Of a stretch of 64,000 nt of DNA, positions 36,654 to 45,323 are shown piece by piece. Below the pieces are notes generated by a model, which ran no database searches, had not been told where the DNA came from, and saw nothing but the letters and a program-made list of their open reading frames with translations. This DNA comes from Oceanicaulis alexandrii DSM 11625. Its GTDB lineage: Bacteria > Pseudomonadota > Alphaproteobacteria > Caulobacterales > Maricaulaceae. Each line of letters opens with the position of its first letter. The stretch's first letter is position 1. The stretch lies in contig NZ_ATUP01000001.1 in NCBI RefSeq assembly GCF_000420265.1, positions 2,418,001 through 2,482,000 of the forward strand. Reading direction: 5' to 3'. A program made the position numbers and the translations under genes.

Positions 36654-37865
36654 ATGGACCAGGTTGAGTTTTCAGGCGGCGATGTGGCGTGGATTCTCAC
36701 CGCGTGCGCGCTGGTGCTGATGATGACCTTGCCAGGGCTGGCGCTGTTTTATGGCGGCATGGTGCGTCGTCAGAACGTGCTCTCCACCTTGATGCAGTCC
36801 TTGGGCGCAGCGATGGTGGTCTCCCTGGTCTGGGTGATCGCAGGGTATTCCTTCGCGTTTTCGGGTGACGGCGCGCTGTTTGGCGGATTCGGCAAGGTTT
36901 TCCTGAACGGGCTGACGCTCGACAGCGAGGCGGCGGGCCTGCCTGAAGCGGTGTTCATCCTGTTTCAGATGACGTTCGCGATCATCACCGTGGCGATCAT
37001 CGCCGGCGGCGCGGCGGAGCGTCTCAGCTTCAAGGCCTGGATGGTGTTCGCGCCGATCTGGCTGCTGGTGGTCTATGCGCCGATCGCGCATTGGGTCTGG
37101 GGCGAGGGATTTTTGTATGACGCAGGCGTGCTGGATTTCGCGGGAGGGGCCGTGGTCCACATCAACGCCGGTGTAGCGGGTCTGGTGCTGGCGCTTAAGC
37201 TGGGCCCGCGGCGCGGCTGGCCCAAAGAGGGCCAGCCGCCCCACAATCTGGTGCTGACGGTGATCGGCGCCGGTCTTCTCTGGGTGGGCTGGTTCGGCTT
37301 TAACGGCGGCTCCGCGCTGGGCGCCAACGCCCTGGCCGCCCATGCGGCTCTGGTGACGCAAATCGCCGCCGCGGCCGCCGCGCTGACCTGGGCGCTGATG
37401 GAATGGATCCTGCGCGGCAAACCGTCGGTTCTGGGCGCGGCTTCGGGCGCCATCGCGGGCCTGGTGGGCATCACGCCCGCGGCGGGCTTTGTCGAACCCT
37501 ATGCGGCTTTCCTGATCGGGGTGCTGACGGCGGGCGTAGCCTATTGGGGCGTGACCGGCCTGAAAAAGCTGGGCAAGTATGACGACAGCCTGGACGCCTT
37601 CGGCCTTCATGGCGTGGGCGGCCTGGCGGGCGCGATCCTGACCGGCGTCTTCGCCTCATCCGCGATCGGGGGCACGCCCGGCGCGGTGGAAGGCAATGTC
37701 ATGCTGGTCTTCACCCAGACCTGGGGCGCGCTGGCCGCAGCCGCCTGGTGCGGCGTCGCCACCTTCGCCATCCTGTGGCTGATGGAACGGGTGATGAAGC
37801 TGCGCGTTGAGGAAGAAGACGAGGTCACCGGCCTCGATGTGGCGCTGCACGGGGAGAGCGCCTGA
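36654..37865 (+). CDS. amtB: Ammonium transporter (Amt/MEP/Rh family)
   Basis: 403 residues with about eleven membrane helices. Amt features: LALFYGGMVRRQNVLSTLMQ near 28-47, FQMTFAIITVAIIAGGAAERLSF near 105 (Phe gate), HWVWGEGFLYDAGVLDFAGG near 147, and the pore-His segments VVHINAGVAGL near 168 and FGLHGVGGLAGAILTG near 319. The GGAG ribosome binding site is at -14. There is no glnK next to it, unlike most amt loci; its terminator follows directly. Confidence 0.94.
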   Translation: MDQVEFSGGDVAWILTACALVLMMTLPGLALFYGGMVRRQNVLSTLMQSLGAAMVVSLVWVIAGYSFAFSGDGALFGGFGKVFLNGLTLDSEAAGLPEAVFILFQMTFAIITVAIIAGGAAERLSFKAWMVFAPIWLLVVYAPIAHWVWGEGFLYDAGVLDFAGGAVVHINAGVAGLVLALKLGPRRGWPKEGQPPHNLVLTVIGAGLLWVGWFGFNGGSALGANALAAHAALVTQIAAAAAALTWALMEWILRGKPSVLGAASGAIAGLVGITPAAGFVEPYAAFLIGVLTAGVAYWGVTGLKKLGKYDDSLDAFGLHGVGGLAGAILTGVFASSAIGGTPGAVEGNVMLVFTQTWGALAAAAWCGVATFAILWLMERVMKLRVEEEDEVTGLDVALHGESA

Positions 37866-37928
37866 CACGAATTTCAGTCTCTGGATGCGTCAACGCTTCG
37901 GGACTGATCCGACTATCCTCCCTGACTG

Positions 37929-37966
37929 GTCCCGCTTCGGCCTTGCGCCAAAGCGGGACTTTTTTT
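37929..37966 (+). terminator. Terminator after the ammonium transporter gene
   Basis: GTCCCGCTT (37929-37937) pairs with AAGCGGGAC (37951-37959), followed by seven T. It stops transcription 64 bases after amtB and 2 bases before the convergent peptidase gene ends. Confidence 0.9.
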
Positions 37967-37967
37967 G

Positions 37968-39029
37968 TCAGATCATCAGAAGCGTGCGGACAAAGGCGGT
38001 CAGCGCCTTCACCGAGGTCGTCTCTTCATTGGAATGATAGTTATAGGTGGGCAGCTGCAAGGTGGCGCCGGCATAGACGCCCTGGCTGTTCGCCGTGATC
38101 TTGCCGAGCTCGGTCAGCCCCATGGATTTTAGCGGCAGCTCGCGTCGGGCGCGGGCGTCGTTTTCCCGCGTGATGAAACTGTCCTTGAAGATCATCGGCG
38201 CGCCGGCGCGGCTGGCGGCGTTTTCAAGCCGTGAGATCGTTGCGTCATGAAAGCTGGCGGTCGCGTCGCGTCGGCGCAGAATGATCGCCCCCGCCATGGC
38301 CGCGGCGCCGTCGTCAAACGGCGAGGTGTCGCACACGATCAGCTCTTTGGTCGGCGGCAGTCCGCCAGCGCTGGCCCAATCGAGGAAATGGGTGGCGGAG
38401 CGTCCGATTTCTTCCTCGGCGGTGACGATGATCGTGCCGTTCAGCCCGAATTCGGCGGCGATGCGCAGGGCGGCGAGGGAGACCGGATTATCAAGCTGTC
38501 CGGCGACGCAGCCTGACTTGTTCGGCGTCACGTCTCGCGCCAGCGCCACGGGCGTGCCGCCAGGCAGGGGCGGCAGGCCGATGATGTCCATCACCAGGCG
38601 CTCTTGCGCGTCCAGGTGCGCGCCCGTGATCACGCCATAGGCCAGGCGTCCGCCGGTCTTGCGGTCATAGGCGAAGACGTCCTCGCCCGCATAGCGTTTG
38701 GAGACGATGTCCGTGAAGGTCTCACTGGCCTTGGCGCCATCGGCGTATTTGGTGTTTTTCACGGCGTGGGCGGCGTAGATCGCCGCGCCGTCCTCGGCGA
38801 TCACAGCGCCGTGGCGGTCCGCATGCGCCAGATAGACCGGTCCGGGCTCGCCCAGCTTGATCACACACAGGTTTTGCGACCGTTCCACGGTGCAGCCCAG
38901 GGCGGTGAAATCACGCGCCAGATGGTCGAGAAACGGCGTTTCGTGCCCGACCACCGAAGGGAAGTCGAGATATTCATGGGTTTTCGCCAGGACGCGGGCG
39001 AACAGCGTGGTGTCGGCGGGAAGGTTCAC
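37968..39029 (-). CDS. M42-like zinc aminopeptidase/deacylase
   Basis: About 353 residues from GTG 39029, one base after the stop of the upstream KAS III gene. Metal-binding features of the M28/M42 clan: YLAHADRHGAVI near 65 (first His and Asp), a long middle insertion domain, GQLDNPVSLAALR near 180 (bridging Asp), IVTAEEEIGRSATHFL near 205 (Glu-Glu pair), IVCDTSPFDD near 233 (Asp) and YNYHSNEETTSVKAL near the C-terminus (last His). Substrate unknown; coupled translation with a fatty-acid enzyme is unusual. Confidence 0.8.
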   Translation of the reverse strand: MNLPADTTLFARVLAKTHEYLDFPSVVGHETPFLDHLARDFTALGCTVERSQNLCVIKLGEPGPVYLAHADRHGAVIAEDGAAIYAAHAVKNTKYADGAKASETFTDIVSKRYAGEDVFAYDRKTGGRLAYGVITGAHLDAQERLVMDIIGLPPLPGGTPVALARDVTPNKSGCVAGQLDNPVSLAALRIAAEFGLNGTIIVTAEEEIGRSATHFLDWASAGGLPPTKELIVCDTSPFDDGAAAMAGAIILRRRDATASFHDATISRLENAASRAGAPMIFKDSFITRENDARARRELPLKSMGLTELGKITANSQGVYAGATLQLPTYNYHSNEETTSVKALTAFVRTLLMI

Positions 39030-39030
39030 T

Positions 39031-40176
39031 TCAAAGCCGCTCCACAAAGACCGTGCCGGCGGAATACCCGGCGCCGAACGAACAGATCACGCCTTTCTGG
39101 CCCGTCTCGAAATCGTCAGAATGCTTGTGGAAGGCGATGATGGAGCCCGCCGAGGAGGTGTTGGCGTATTCGTCCAGAATGGTTGGCGCGTCTTCGCCGC
39201 CCGCTTCGCGGCCAAACACCTTCTTGGCGATCATCAGGTTCATGTTGATGTTGGCCTGATGCAGCCAGACCCGGCGCATATCGTCCGCTTCAAGGCCCAG
39301 CTCGCCCATATGAGTGCGGATCATGTCCGATACCATCGGCACGACTTCCTTGAAGACCTTGCGCCCTTCCTGAATGAACAGCTTGTCGTCCTTGGGCGCC
39401 AGCAGGTCTTCCTTCGCCGCGTCGCCCGTGGCGCGCTCGGTGCGGTTCAGGAAGCCGAAATTATTGCGGATATTGTTGGAGAATTTGGTCTTCAGCTTGG
39501 TGCCCAGAATGCGCCAGCCGCCATCGCCCAGATCTTCGCGCTCCAACAGAATCGCGGTCGCCACATCGCCGAAAATGAAATGGCTGTCGCGGTCGCACCA
39601 GTTCAGGTGCGCCGAGCAGATTTCAGGATTCACCACCAGAATGGCGCGCGCATGGCCCGCTGCGATCTGGTCGGCGGCGGTCTGGATGCCGAAGGTCGCG
39701 GACGAACAGGCGACATTCATATCAAAGCCGAAGCCGTCTTCAATGCCCAGCGCGTCCTGGATCTCCACAGCGACGGCGGGATAGCCGCGCTGCAGGTTGG
39801 AGGCGGCGACGATCACACCATCCACATCAGCGGCGGACTTGCCGGCGCGCTCCAGCGCATTCTGGCACGCCTTGACGCCGATCTCGGCCAGGATGGAAAT
39901 TTCGGTGTTGGCGCGGGCAGGGATGAAAGGCTTCATCCGGCGCGTATCCAGCACGCCCTCCTTGTCGATGACAAAGCGCGACTTGATGCCGGAGGCTTTT
40001 TCCACGAACCCGGCCGAAGACGGCGAGAGCGGTTCGGTCAGACCCGCCTCGATATCGGACGCATGCTCTTCATTGTATTGCGCGACGTAGGCGTTGAAGC
40101 TCTTCACCAGCTCCTCATTGGAGATGGAGTTGTCTGGCGTCCACAAGCCAGTGGAACGAATTACGGCCGCGGTCAT
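39031..40176 (-). CDS. 3-oxoacyl-ACP synthase III-like (PA3286-type KAS III)
   Basis: 381 residues. Thiolase fold with the Cys-His-Asn triad: FDMNVACSSATFGIQ near 165 (Cys), VWLHQANINMNLM near 296 (His) and DEYANTSSAGSI near 335 (Asn). Longer than E. coli FabH (317), with the N-terminal extension SNEELVKSFNAYVAQYNEE. From memory it resembles Pseudomonas PA3286, which uses octanoyl-CoA to start fatty-acid synthesis and so recycles beta-oxidation products; this is a recollection, not a search. Fits a genome rich in acyl-CoA dehydrogenase functions. Confidence 0.85.
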   Translation of the reverse strand: MTAAVIRSTGLWTPDNSISNEELVKSFNAYVAQYNEEHASDIEAGLTEPLSPSSAGFVEKASGIKSRFVIDKEGVLDTRRMKPFIPARANTEISILAEIGVKACQNALERAGKSAADVDGVIVAASNLQRGYPAVAVEIQDALGIEDGFGFDMNVACSSATFGIQTAADQIAAGHARAILVVNPEICSAHLNWCDRDSHFIFGDVATAILLEREDLGDGGWRILGTKLKTKFSNNIRNNFGFLNRTERATGDAAKEDLLAPKDDKLFIQEGRKVFKEVVPMVSDMIRTHMGELGLEADDMRRVWLHQANINMNLMIAKKVFGREAGGEDAPTILDEYANTSSAGSIIAFHKHSDDFETGQKGVICSFGAGYSAGTVFVERL

Positions 40177-40268
40177 GAAGTGCTCCGACGCAAGATTCTT
40201 AAATCAGAAGGTGCGCAACTTAGCCGCACGAAGCGCTGAGCGCCAACCGCTTCCACGCAGCCGTTACG

Positions 40269-40835
40269 CTATTTTGTAACTGGCGCGTGACGGTGACAGG
40301 TCACGAGATGGTCATTGACCATGCCGACGGCTTCCATGAAGGCGTAGACGATCACCGGGCCGCAAAACTTAAAGCCCCGCTTTTTCAGGTCTTTCGAGAT
40401 TGTCTGACTCAGTTCTGTCTGGGTCGGAACCTCGGTCTGGGTTCTGAACCGGTTGATGTGCGGGGTCCCATCCATATAGCCCCACAGATAATCAGAAAAA
40501 TCTTCACCCCGCTCCGCCATCTCCAGATAGGCCTGAGCATTGCCGATAGCGGCGTTGATTTTCGAGCGTGAACGGATGATGCCGGGATTGCCGAGCAGGC
40601 GTTCCATATCGGCGTCGTCATAGCGGGCGATCCGTTCGGGATCGAAGCTATGAAACGCCGCGCGCAAGGTGTCGCGCTTGCGCAGGATGGTGATCCAGGC
40701 GAGGCCGGCCTGAAAGCCGTCCAGGATGAGTTTTTCCCACAGCGCGCGCGAGTCCCACTCCGGCACGCCCCATTCGGTGTCGTGATAGTGCGTGTATAGC
40801 GGGTCGGTTCCGCACCATGGACAGCGTTCGGTCAT
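40269..40835 (-). CDS. tag: DNA-3-methyladenine glycosylase I
   Basis: Excises 3-methyladenine from alkylated DNA. 188 residues from ATG 40835 with GAAGGA 6 bases upstream. Motifs of Tag: CPWCGTDPLYTHYHDTEWGVP at the N-terminus (in parts: Cys and His zinc ligands), WEKLILDGFQAGLAWITILRKR near 33, and the C-terminal CHRH zinc ligands (HLVTCHRHAPV). Length agrees with E. coli Tag (187). Downstream of the folate-binding YgfZ-like gene. Confidence 0.94.
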   Translation of the reverse strand: MTERCPWCGTDPLYTHYHDTEWGVPEWDSRALWEKLILDGFQAGLAWITILRKRDTLRAAFHSFDPERIARYDDADMERLLGNPGIIRSRSKINAAIGNAQAYLEMAERGEDFSDYLWGYMDGTPHINRFRTQTEVPTQTELSQTISKDLKKRGFKFCGPVIVYAFMEAVGMVNDHLVTCHRHAPVTK

Positions 40836-40870
40836 GGATCGTCCTTCAGTCTCAGGGCCAGGGCGGTCTG

Positions 40871-41701
40871 TCAGAGCGTGTCGAGATCGTCGATCACGCG
40901 CGCCGGGGCGCCGCGCAGCGTAAGCGAGGCGCCTTCTGACAGGGCGTCCTTCAAGCGGTCCACCCGAACGCGGGCCAGCGCGCACGTCGGCGCCGCCGAG
41001 CTGACAGCGCCGAGCGAGACATCACCCGCCATGACCGGATCGCCGGGCTGGGCCGGGGTTTGCGTGGACAGGCGTAGACTGCGTTTGCGCACGCCGCCCT
41101 TGCGATGCATGCGGCTGGCGACTTCCTGGCCGACAAAGCAGCCTTTCTTGTAATCAATACCGCCCAGCAGATCATGGTTCACATCGGTGGAGAAGACTTC
41201 GGCGGAGCCGAAATCCATGCCCATTTCAGGCGCGCCAGCTTTGATGCGTGCGGCGTGATAGGCGTCCAGATCTCTGGCGGGGCCGCCCGCTGGCGCGATG
41301 GCGCGCCACCCGATCGCGGGGTTTCTAGGGTCGAGGCTGGCGGTGAGCGCCACAGTGCGCAGCTCCGCTTCGCCCTCACCAGAGGCGGCGATCACAGACA
41401 AATCCTCGCGCCGTTCAATCGCAGCGTCCGAGCGCAGACGGTAGAGCGTGAAGCGCTTGAGCAAGGTTTCCGCTTCACTGGCGGGCAGGTCAAAGAGCAA
41501 TCCCCCCTCGCCATCGTCAAAAATAATCAGGTCGGCCAACACCTTGCCTTGCGGGGTCAGGAGCGCCGACAGCATCGCCTGATCGGGCGTCACGCCTTCG
41601 GGGCCATGGGTAAGCACACGCTGGAGAAAGCTGCGCGCGTCCTGTCCGGTGATGGACAGGACGGCGCGATGGGGCAGGGCGGTGAGATAGTCTTGGGTCA
41701 T
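40871..41701 (-). CDS. ygfZ: YgfZ/GcvT-like folate-binding protein
   Basis: 276 residues from ATG 41701. The hallmark KGCFVGQEVASRMHRKGG near 198-215 carries the KGCxxGQE signature of YgfZ, which helps assembly or repair of Fe-S clusters through tetrahydrofolate. The N-terminal half (FLQRVLTHGPEGV, ALLTPQGKVLADLIIF) resembles the GcvT domain. Divergent from a GT9 gene; the preceding 80 bases hold both promoters. Confidence 0.87.
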   Translation of the reverse strand: MTQDYLTALPHRAVLSITGQDARSFLQRVLTHGPEGVTPDQAMLSALLTPQGKVLADLIIFDDGEGGLLFDLPASEAETLLKRFTLYRLRSDAAIERREDLSVIAASGEGEAELRTVALTASLDPRNPAIGWRAIAPAGGPARDLDAYHAARIKAGAPEMGMDFGSAEVFSTDVNHDLLGGIDYKKGCFVGQEVASRMHRKGGVRKRSLRLSTQTPAQPGDPVMAGDVSLGAVSSAAPTCALARVRVDRLKDALSEGASLTLRGAPARVIDDLDTL

Positions 41702-41790
41702 AAGCGCTAGATGGGGCTGAAGCGGGCCTGTAATCAAGAGGGCGCCAGAGACTGGCGCGAGCGGCCGTGTCGGGCTAAGTGCCAAGCGTC

Positions 41791-42753
41791 ATGACGCGCA
41801 TTCTTTTCATAACCTCCACCCGTATCGGCGACGCCATTCTCAATTCGGGCGTGCTGCAGCATCTGATCGACAAGCATGCCGATGCGCGCATCACGGTGGC
41901 TTGCGGACCACTGGCTGCGCCGCTGTTTCGTGCGACGCCTAAGGTGGAGCGGGTCATCGTGATGAAAAAGCAGAAGGGTGGCGGCCACTGGCTGTCGCTC
42001 TGGCGGCAAAGCGTCAGCCAGCGCTGGGATATGGTCGTGGACATGCGCGGCTCGCTGACCAGCTGGTTCCTGTGGGCGCGCAAGCGTTATGTCAAACGCC
42101 CCAACCCGAAAGCCGGCGTCCGTCACCGGGTTGAGGAAGCCGCTGACGTTCTGAGGCTGGACGCGGCGCCGGGCACACGGATATGGCTGGATGCGGCGGC
42201 TGAGGCCCGCGCCGATAGAGAACTTCCCGCAGATCGCGCCGTACTGGCGCTCTCGCCCGCCGCCTCAGCGGTCTTCAAGGAATGGCCGACCGAACGGTTC
42301 GCGCAACTGGCGCTGCGCCTGACCGCGCCGGACGGCGTGTTGCCGGGCGCGGCCATCGCGCTGTTTGGCGGTCCCGGCGATGAAGCGCGCGCGCAGGCGG
42401 TGGCCGAGGGCCTGGGCGAGCGGACCGTCATTGACCTGACGGGAAAGCTTGATCTGGTTGAGGCTGCGGCGTGCCTGAAACGTGCGGCGCTGTTTGTGGG
42501 CAATGACAGCGGGCTGATGCACATGGCGGCGGCGGCGGGAACGCCGACCCTGGGTCTGTTTGGCCCCACTGATGAGCGGCTTTATTCGCCATGGGGGGCG
42601 CGCGCCTGCATCGTGCGGGCGGGGGACCGTTTTGACGAAGCTGATCGGCGGAGCCTGGCGGACACCAGCACGCAATCGCTGATGGGCGCCTTGTCGGTGG
42701 AGGCGGCGGAACGCGCCGCGCTGGCGCTGTTGGCGGAAACCGCAGGCGCCTGA
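41791..42753 (+). CDS. Heptosyltransferase-like protein (GT9)
   Basis: 320 residues from ATG 41791 (GTG 41779 is possible). GT-B fold features: ILFITSTRIGDAILNSGVLQ at the start (acceptor domain) and in the C-terminal half GPGDEARAQAVAEGL, LTGKLDLVEAAACLKRA and FVGNDSGLMHMAAAAGTPTLGLFGPT near 235-260 (donor binding; shown in part). GT9 enzymes add heptose or related sugars to lipopolysaccharide core. Convergent with the TIGR02301 gene. Confidence 0.87.
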   Translation: MTRILFITSTRIGDAILNSGVLQHLIDKHADARITVACGPLAAPLFRATPKVERVIVMKKQKGGGHWLSLWRQSVSQRWDMVVDMRGSLTSWFLWARKRYVKRPNPKAGVRHRVEEAADVLRLDAAPGTRIWLDAAAEARADRELPADRAVLALSPAASAVFKEWPTERFAQLALRLTAPDGVLPGAAIALFGGPGDEARAQAVAEGLGERTVIDLTGKLDLVEAAACLKRAALFVGNDSGLMHMAAAAGTPTLGLFGPTDERLYSPWGARACIVRAGDRFDEADRRSLADTSTQSLMGALSVEAAERAALALLAETAGA

Positions 42754-42759
42754 CAGGCC

Positions 42760-43152
42760 TTATTGCAGATAGGTGCGCCGCAATTGCTCAGCGAGCGTCT
42801 CGCCTTCGGCGGCCAGCGCCTGACGCACCATCTCTTCTTCCGCGCCGCAGCGGGGCGTGCGGCGTTCCTGGATGCGGAAGCCTTCATTGAAGCGATCCAC
42901 AAGGCGTTGCCGGTAAGAGCCGCGCGTGGGCGCTTCATGCTCTAAAAGCTCGAGCATGGCTTCGCGCCAGCCTTGGGAGTCGCGTCCTTTGCAGGCGAAA
43001 TCGAGATAGTGCATTTCACCCATTACGCGGGCGAGGGACTCCACCGGATAAGGGTCCACATAGCTCGGCGGCCTGCGAATCGTCTGGGCGTCCGCCACAG
43101 ACGCCAGCAAGGCGCACACGCCAAGCACCAGGATAAGAGCTCTAATCACCAT
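42760..43152 (-). CDS. TIGR02301-type secreted protein
   Basis: 130 residues from ATG 43152. A Sec signal peptide (ALILVLGVCALLASVADAQ, cleavage likely after ADA) leads to a short domain with SLARVMGEMHYLDFACKG, WREAMLELLEHEAP, RLVDRFNEGFRI and a final Cys. This pattern is that of TIGR02301, a small conserved alphaproteobacterial family of unknown role; two Cys may form a disulfide. Follows the NUDIX gene by 31 bases. Confidence 0.82.
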   Translation of the reverse strand: MVIRALILVLGVCALLASVADAQTIRRPPSYVDPYPVESLARVMGEMHYLDFACKGRDSQGWREAMLELLEHEAPTRGSYRQRLVDRFNEGFRIQERRTPRCGAEEEMVRQALAAEGETLAEQLRRTYLQ

Positions 43153-43183
43153 GCCCTTTTCCTGAACGCGGAACAGGGCGAAT

Positions 43184-43591
43184 TCAAGGCTTTTGCCCGC
43201 GGTTGCGGGCGCTTTGCTGGATCGCGGTGCGCGTGATGTCCCATGAGACGTTCGCGCTGGCGCGTGCAAACGGGAAGAACGCCGCCTCCAGCGCGTCATC
43301 GCCGGCTCGGGGTTCGCCGGCGCGCCAGCGCGCGCTGTAATCCGCCATCACGTAATGGCCATGCTCGGTGATGGATTCAAAGATGTCGATCAGGCCTTCA
43401 ATCTCGGCATGGATCCCGGTCTCTTCCTTCAGCTCGCGCAGGGCGGCTTCGTGCAGGGTTTCACCGAACTCCACCTTGCCGCCGGGAATGGACCAGCAGC
43501 CCTGATAGGGCGGATTGGCGCGCCGGATGAGCAGCACCTCGTTTTCGCGCCAGACCACAAGGCCGACGCTGATACGGGGCAGATCCTTCAT
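43184..43591 (-). CDS. NUDIX hydrolase
   Basis: 135 residues from ATG 43591. The NUDIX box is intact: GGKVEFGETLHEAALRELKE followed by ETGI, which matches GX5EX7REUXEEXGU. The N-terminus PRISVGLVVWRENEVLLIRR and IPGGKVE pattern match ADP-ribose or nucleoside-triphosphate pyrophosphatases; the substrate cannot be fixed. Promoter shared with the divergent HMCES/YedK gene, 36 bases away. Confidence 0.9.
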   Translation of the reverse strand: MKDLPRISVGLVVWRENEVLLIRRANPPYQGCWSIPGGKVEFGETLHEAALRELKEETGIHAEIEGLIDIFESITEHGHYVMADYSARWRAGEPRAGDDALEAAFFPFARASANVSWDITRTAIQQSARNRGQKP

Positions 43592-43627
43592 GCTTGACCT
43601 CGCTGCATGCAGACGGGAGGAAAGGGT

Positions 43628-44290
43628 ATGTGTGGTCGTTATGTCATGAGTTTGAACCTGGTCCAGCTCGAAGCCCTGTTCGGAAAGCTGGATCGTTTGA
43701 ATTATCCGCCCAGCTGGAATGCGGCGCCGACCCAGGCTTTGCCGATTATTCGGCTCGGACGGCAGGCTGATTTTCGTCTGACGGCTGTGCGCTGGGGGCT
43801 GGTGCCGCACTGGTCCAGAACCGGCCCTGACGGATCAAAACCGCTGATCAACGCCCGGTCTGAAACCGCCGCCGACAAGCCCAGCTTCCGCCAGGCCTTG
43901 CAACGTCGTCGGGCGCTGATCCCCGCGGACGGGTTTTATGAATGGTCGACAGAGGAGTCGGGGCGCAAACAGCCCTGGTACATCACCCGCACTGACGGCC
44001 AGCCCATGGTGATGGCGGGGGTGTGGGAGCGCTGGGGCGAGGGCGCTGACCGCGTGGACAGCTTCGCCATTCTCACCACGGCGGCCAGCGCGGACATCGC
44101 CCATATCCACCATCGCAGCCCGGTCTTCATCCCCGAGGGGCGGTTTGCCGACTGGCTGAACCCGGAGACGGACCCGCAGCCCTATCTCAAGGCGCCGCCA
44201 GAGGGTGCGCTGACCCTGCGCAAAGCCTCGGACCGGGTGAACGCCGTGCGTGAAAACGATTCAAGGCTGATCGTGTCCGACGAAGCCTAA
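43628..44290 (+). CDS. SRAP-domain protein (HMCES/YedK), abasic-site DNA crosslinker
   Basis: Shields abasic sites in single-stranded DNA by a thiazolidine link through its Cys2. 220 residues from ATG 43628, so the required MCGRYV start is produced; GGGAGG is just upstream. Other conserved residues: SWNAAPTQ near 35 (Asn), INARSETAADKPSFR near 75, GFYEW near 105 (Glu) and HIHHRSPVFI near 160 (His). Often SOS-linked; no LexA box was recognised here. Tail-to-tail overlap of 4 bases with the patatin gene. Confidence 0.92.
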   Translation: MCGRYVMSLNLVQLEALFGKLDRLNYPPSWNAAPTQALPIIRLGRQADFRLTAVRWGLVPHWSRTGPDGSKPLINARSETAADKPSFRQALQRRRALIPADGFYEWSTEESGRKQPWYITRTDGQPMVMAGVWERWGEGADRVDSFAILTTAASADIAHIHHRSPVFIPEGRFADWLNPETDPQPYLKAPPEGALTLRKASDRVNAVRENDSRLIVSDEA

Positions 44291-45321
44291 TCGCCCAGAA
44301 ATTCCTTGCGGACGTCGACGCTTGAGTCATGGCCGACCTTATCAAAGCAGGTCTCCAGCCAGGTGTTCGCCGCCTCGCGGCCCCGGTCGCGCAGATCGGT
44401 GAGAAAGCCCCAGCTGGCGTCGTACTTGCTGGAGGCGGGAAACTGCGACAGCGCGTCATCTGCCCGGATCGAATGCAGGCGGATATCGCTCAGCCGGGCC
44501 TTGCGCGGATCCTTGAGCAAATCGTCCTTGATCAGGCGCTTGACGAAGGCGATCGCGCGTAGTTCCGCCAGCAGGCTGGCGTTGAAGGTGATCTCGTTGA
44601 CCCGGTTGAGGATGTCTTCGGCTGTTTTCGGCGTGCCGGCGCGCTCCATGGGATTGATGTGCACGATCAGCACATCATGAGGCGCCTCGGCGTAAAACAG
44701 CGGCCAGAGCGCCGGGTTGCCGGTGAATCCGCCATCCCAGAACGGTTCGCCCTCAATCTCGACCGCCTGATGGATGAAGGGCAGGGTCGCCGAGGCGCGC
44801 ACCGCGTCGCGCGTCACCGCTTCGCCGCTGAAGACCCGGCTGCGTCCGGACGTCACGCAAGTCGCGGCGATGAACAGCTGGATGTCCTGGCAGGCGTGCA
44901 CGGCGTCAAAATCGATTTGCCGGTCCAGGATATGGCTCAGCGGATCATATCCGAACGGGTTGGTGTCATAGGGGCTGGTCAGCCGGGTCAGGGCGTCCAG
45001 CCAGGGCGCGAACTTGAACAGGCCCGGCGCGCGCATGAAGCCGCCGCCCGCCCGGGACACCGCTCGCCAGAAGTCATCCAGCGCTTCACGCGCGCCCTCC
45101 GGCCCGCCGCGCATCTGACCCATGGCCAAGGCGCAGGCGTTCATGGCGCCGGCGCTGGTGGCGCTGATGGCTTTGGTGGACAGGCGCCCGTCTTCGAGCA
45201 GGGCGTCCAGAACGCCCCAGGTGAAAGCGCCGTGCGCGCCGCCGCCCTGTAGAGCCAGCGAGACCGGCCGGGGCGAAGCTGACCGCTTGCGGGTCGACGG
45301 AGAGGAAGCCGACCCTGTCAT
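44287..45321 (-). CDS. Patatin-like phospholipase
   Basis: 344 residues from ATG 45321 (ATG 45339 is possible and would overlap the gene before it). Motifs: LQGGGAHGAF near 23 (oxyanion hole), ISATSAGAMNA near 53 (nucleophile Ser; the GxSxG motif reads ATSAG, so the first Gly is Ala) and WDGGFTGN near 213 (catalytic Asp in the DGG motif). Lies directly behind a 3-hydroxybutyrate dehydrogenase gene on one transcript, a pair I have seen in other alphaproteobacteria, which hints at a part in polyhydroxybutyrate breakdown; that is inference. Confidence 0.87.
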   Translation of the reverse strand: MTGSASSPSTRKRSASPRPVSLALQGGGAHGAFTWGVLDALLEDGRLSTKAISATSAGAMNACALAMGQMRGGPEGAREALDDFWRAVSRAGGGFMRAPGLFKFAPWLDALTRLTSPYDTNPFGYDPLSHILDRQIDFDAVHACQDIQLFIAATCVTSGRSRVFSGEAVTRDAVRASATLPFIHQAVEIEGEPFWDGGFTGNPALWPLFYAEAPHDVLIVHINPMERAGTPKTAEDILNRVNEITFNASLLAELRAIAFVKRLIKDDLLKDPRKARLSDIRLHSIRADDALSQFPASSKYDASWGFLTDLRDRGREAANTWLETCFDKVGHDSSVDVRKEFLGD

Positions 45322-45323
45322 CG

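Noticed and set aside
38857-40239. 460-residue open frame opposite the KAS III gene
   Set aside because: Shadow of the KAS III reading frame; composition typical of antisense.
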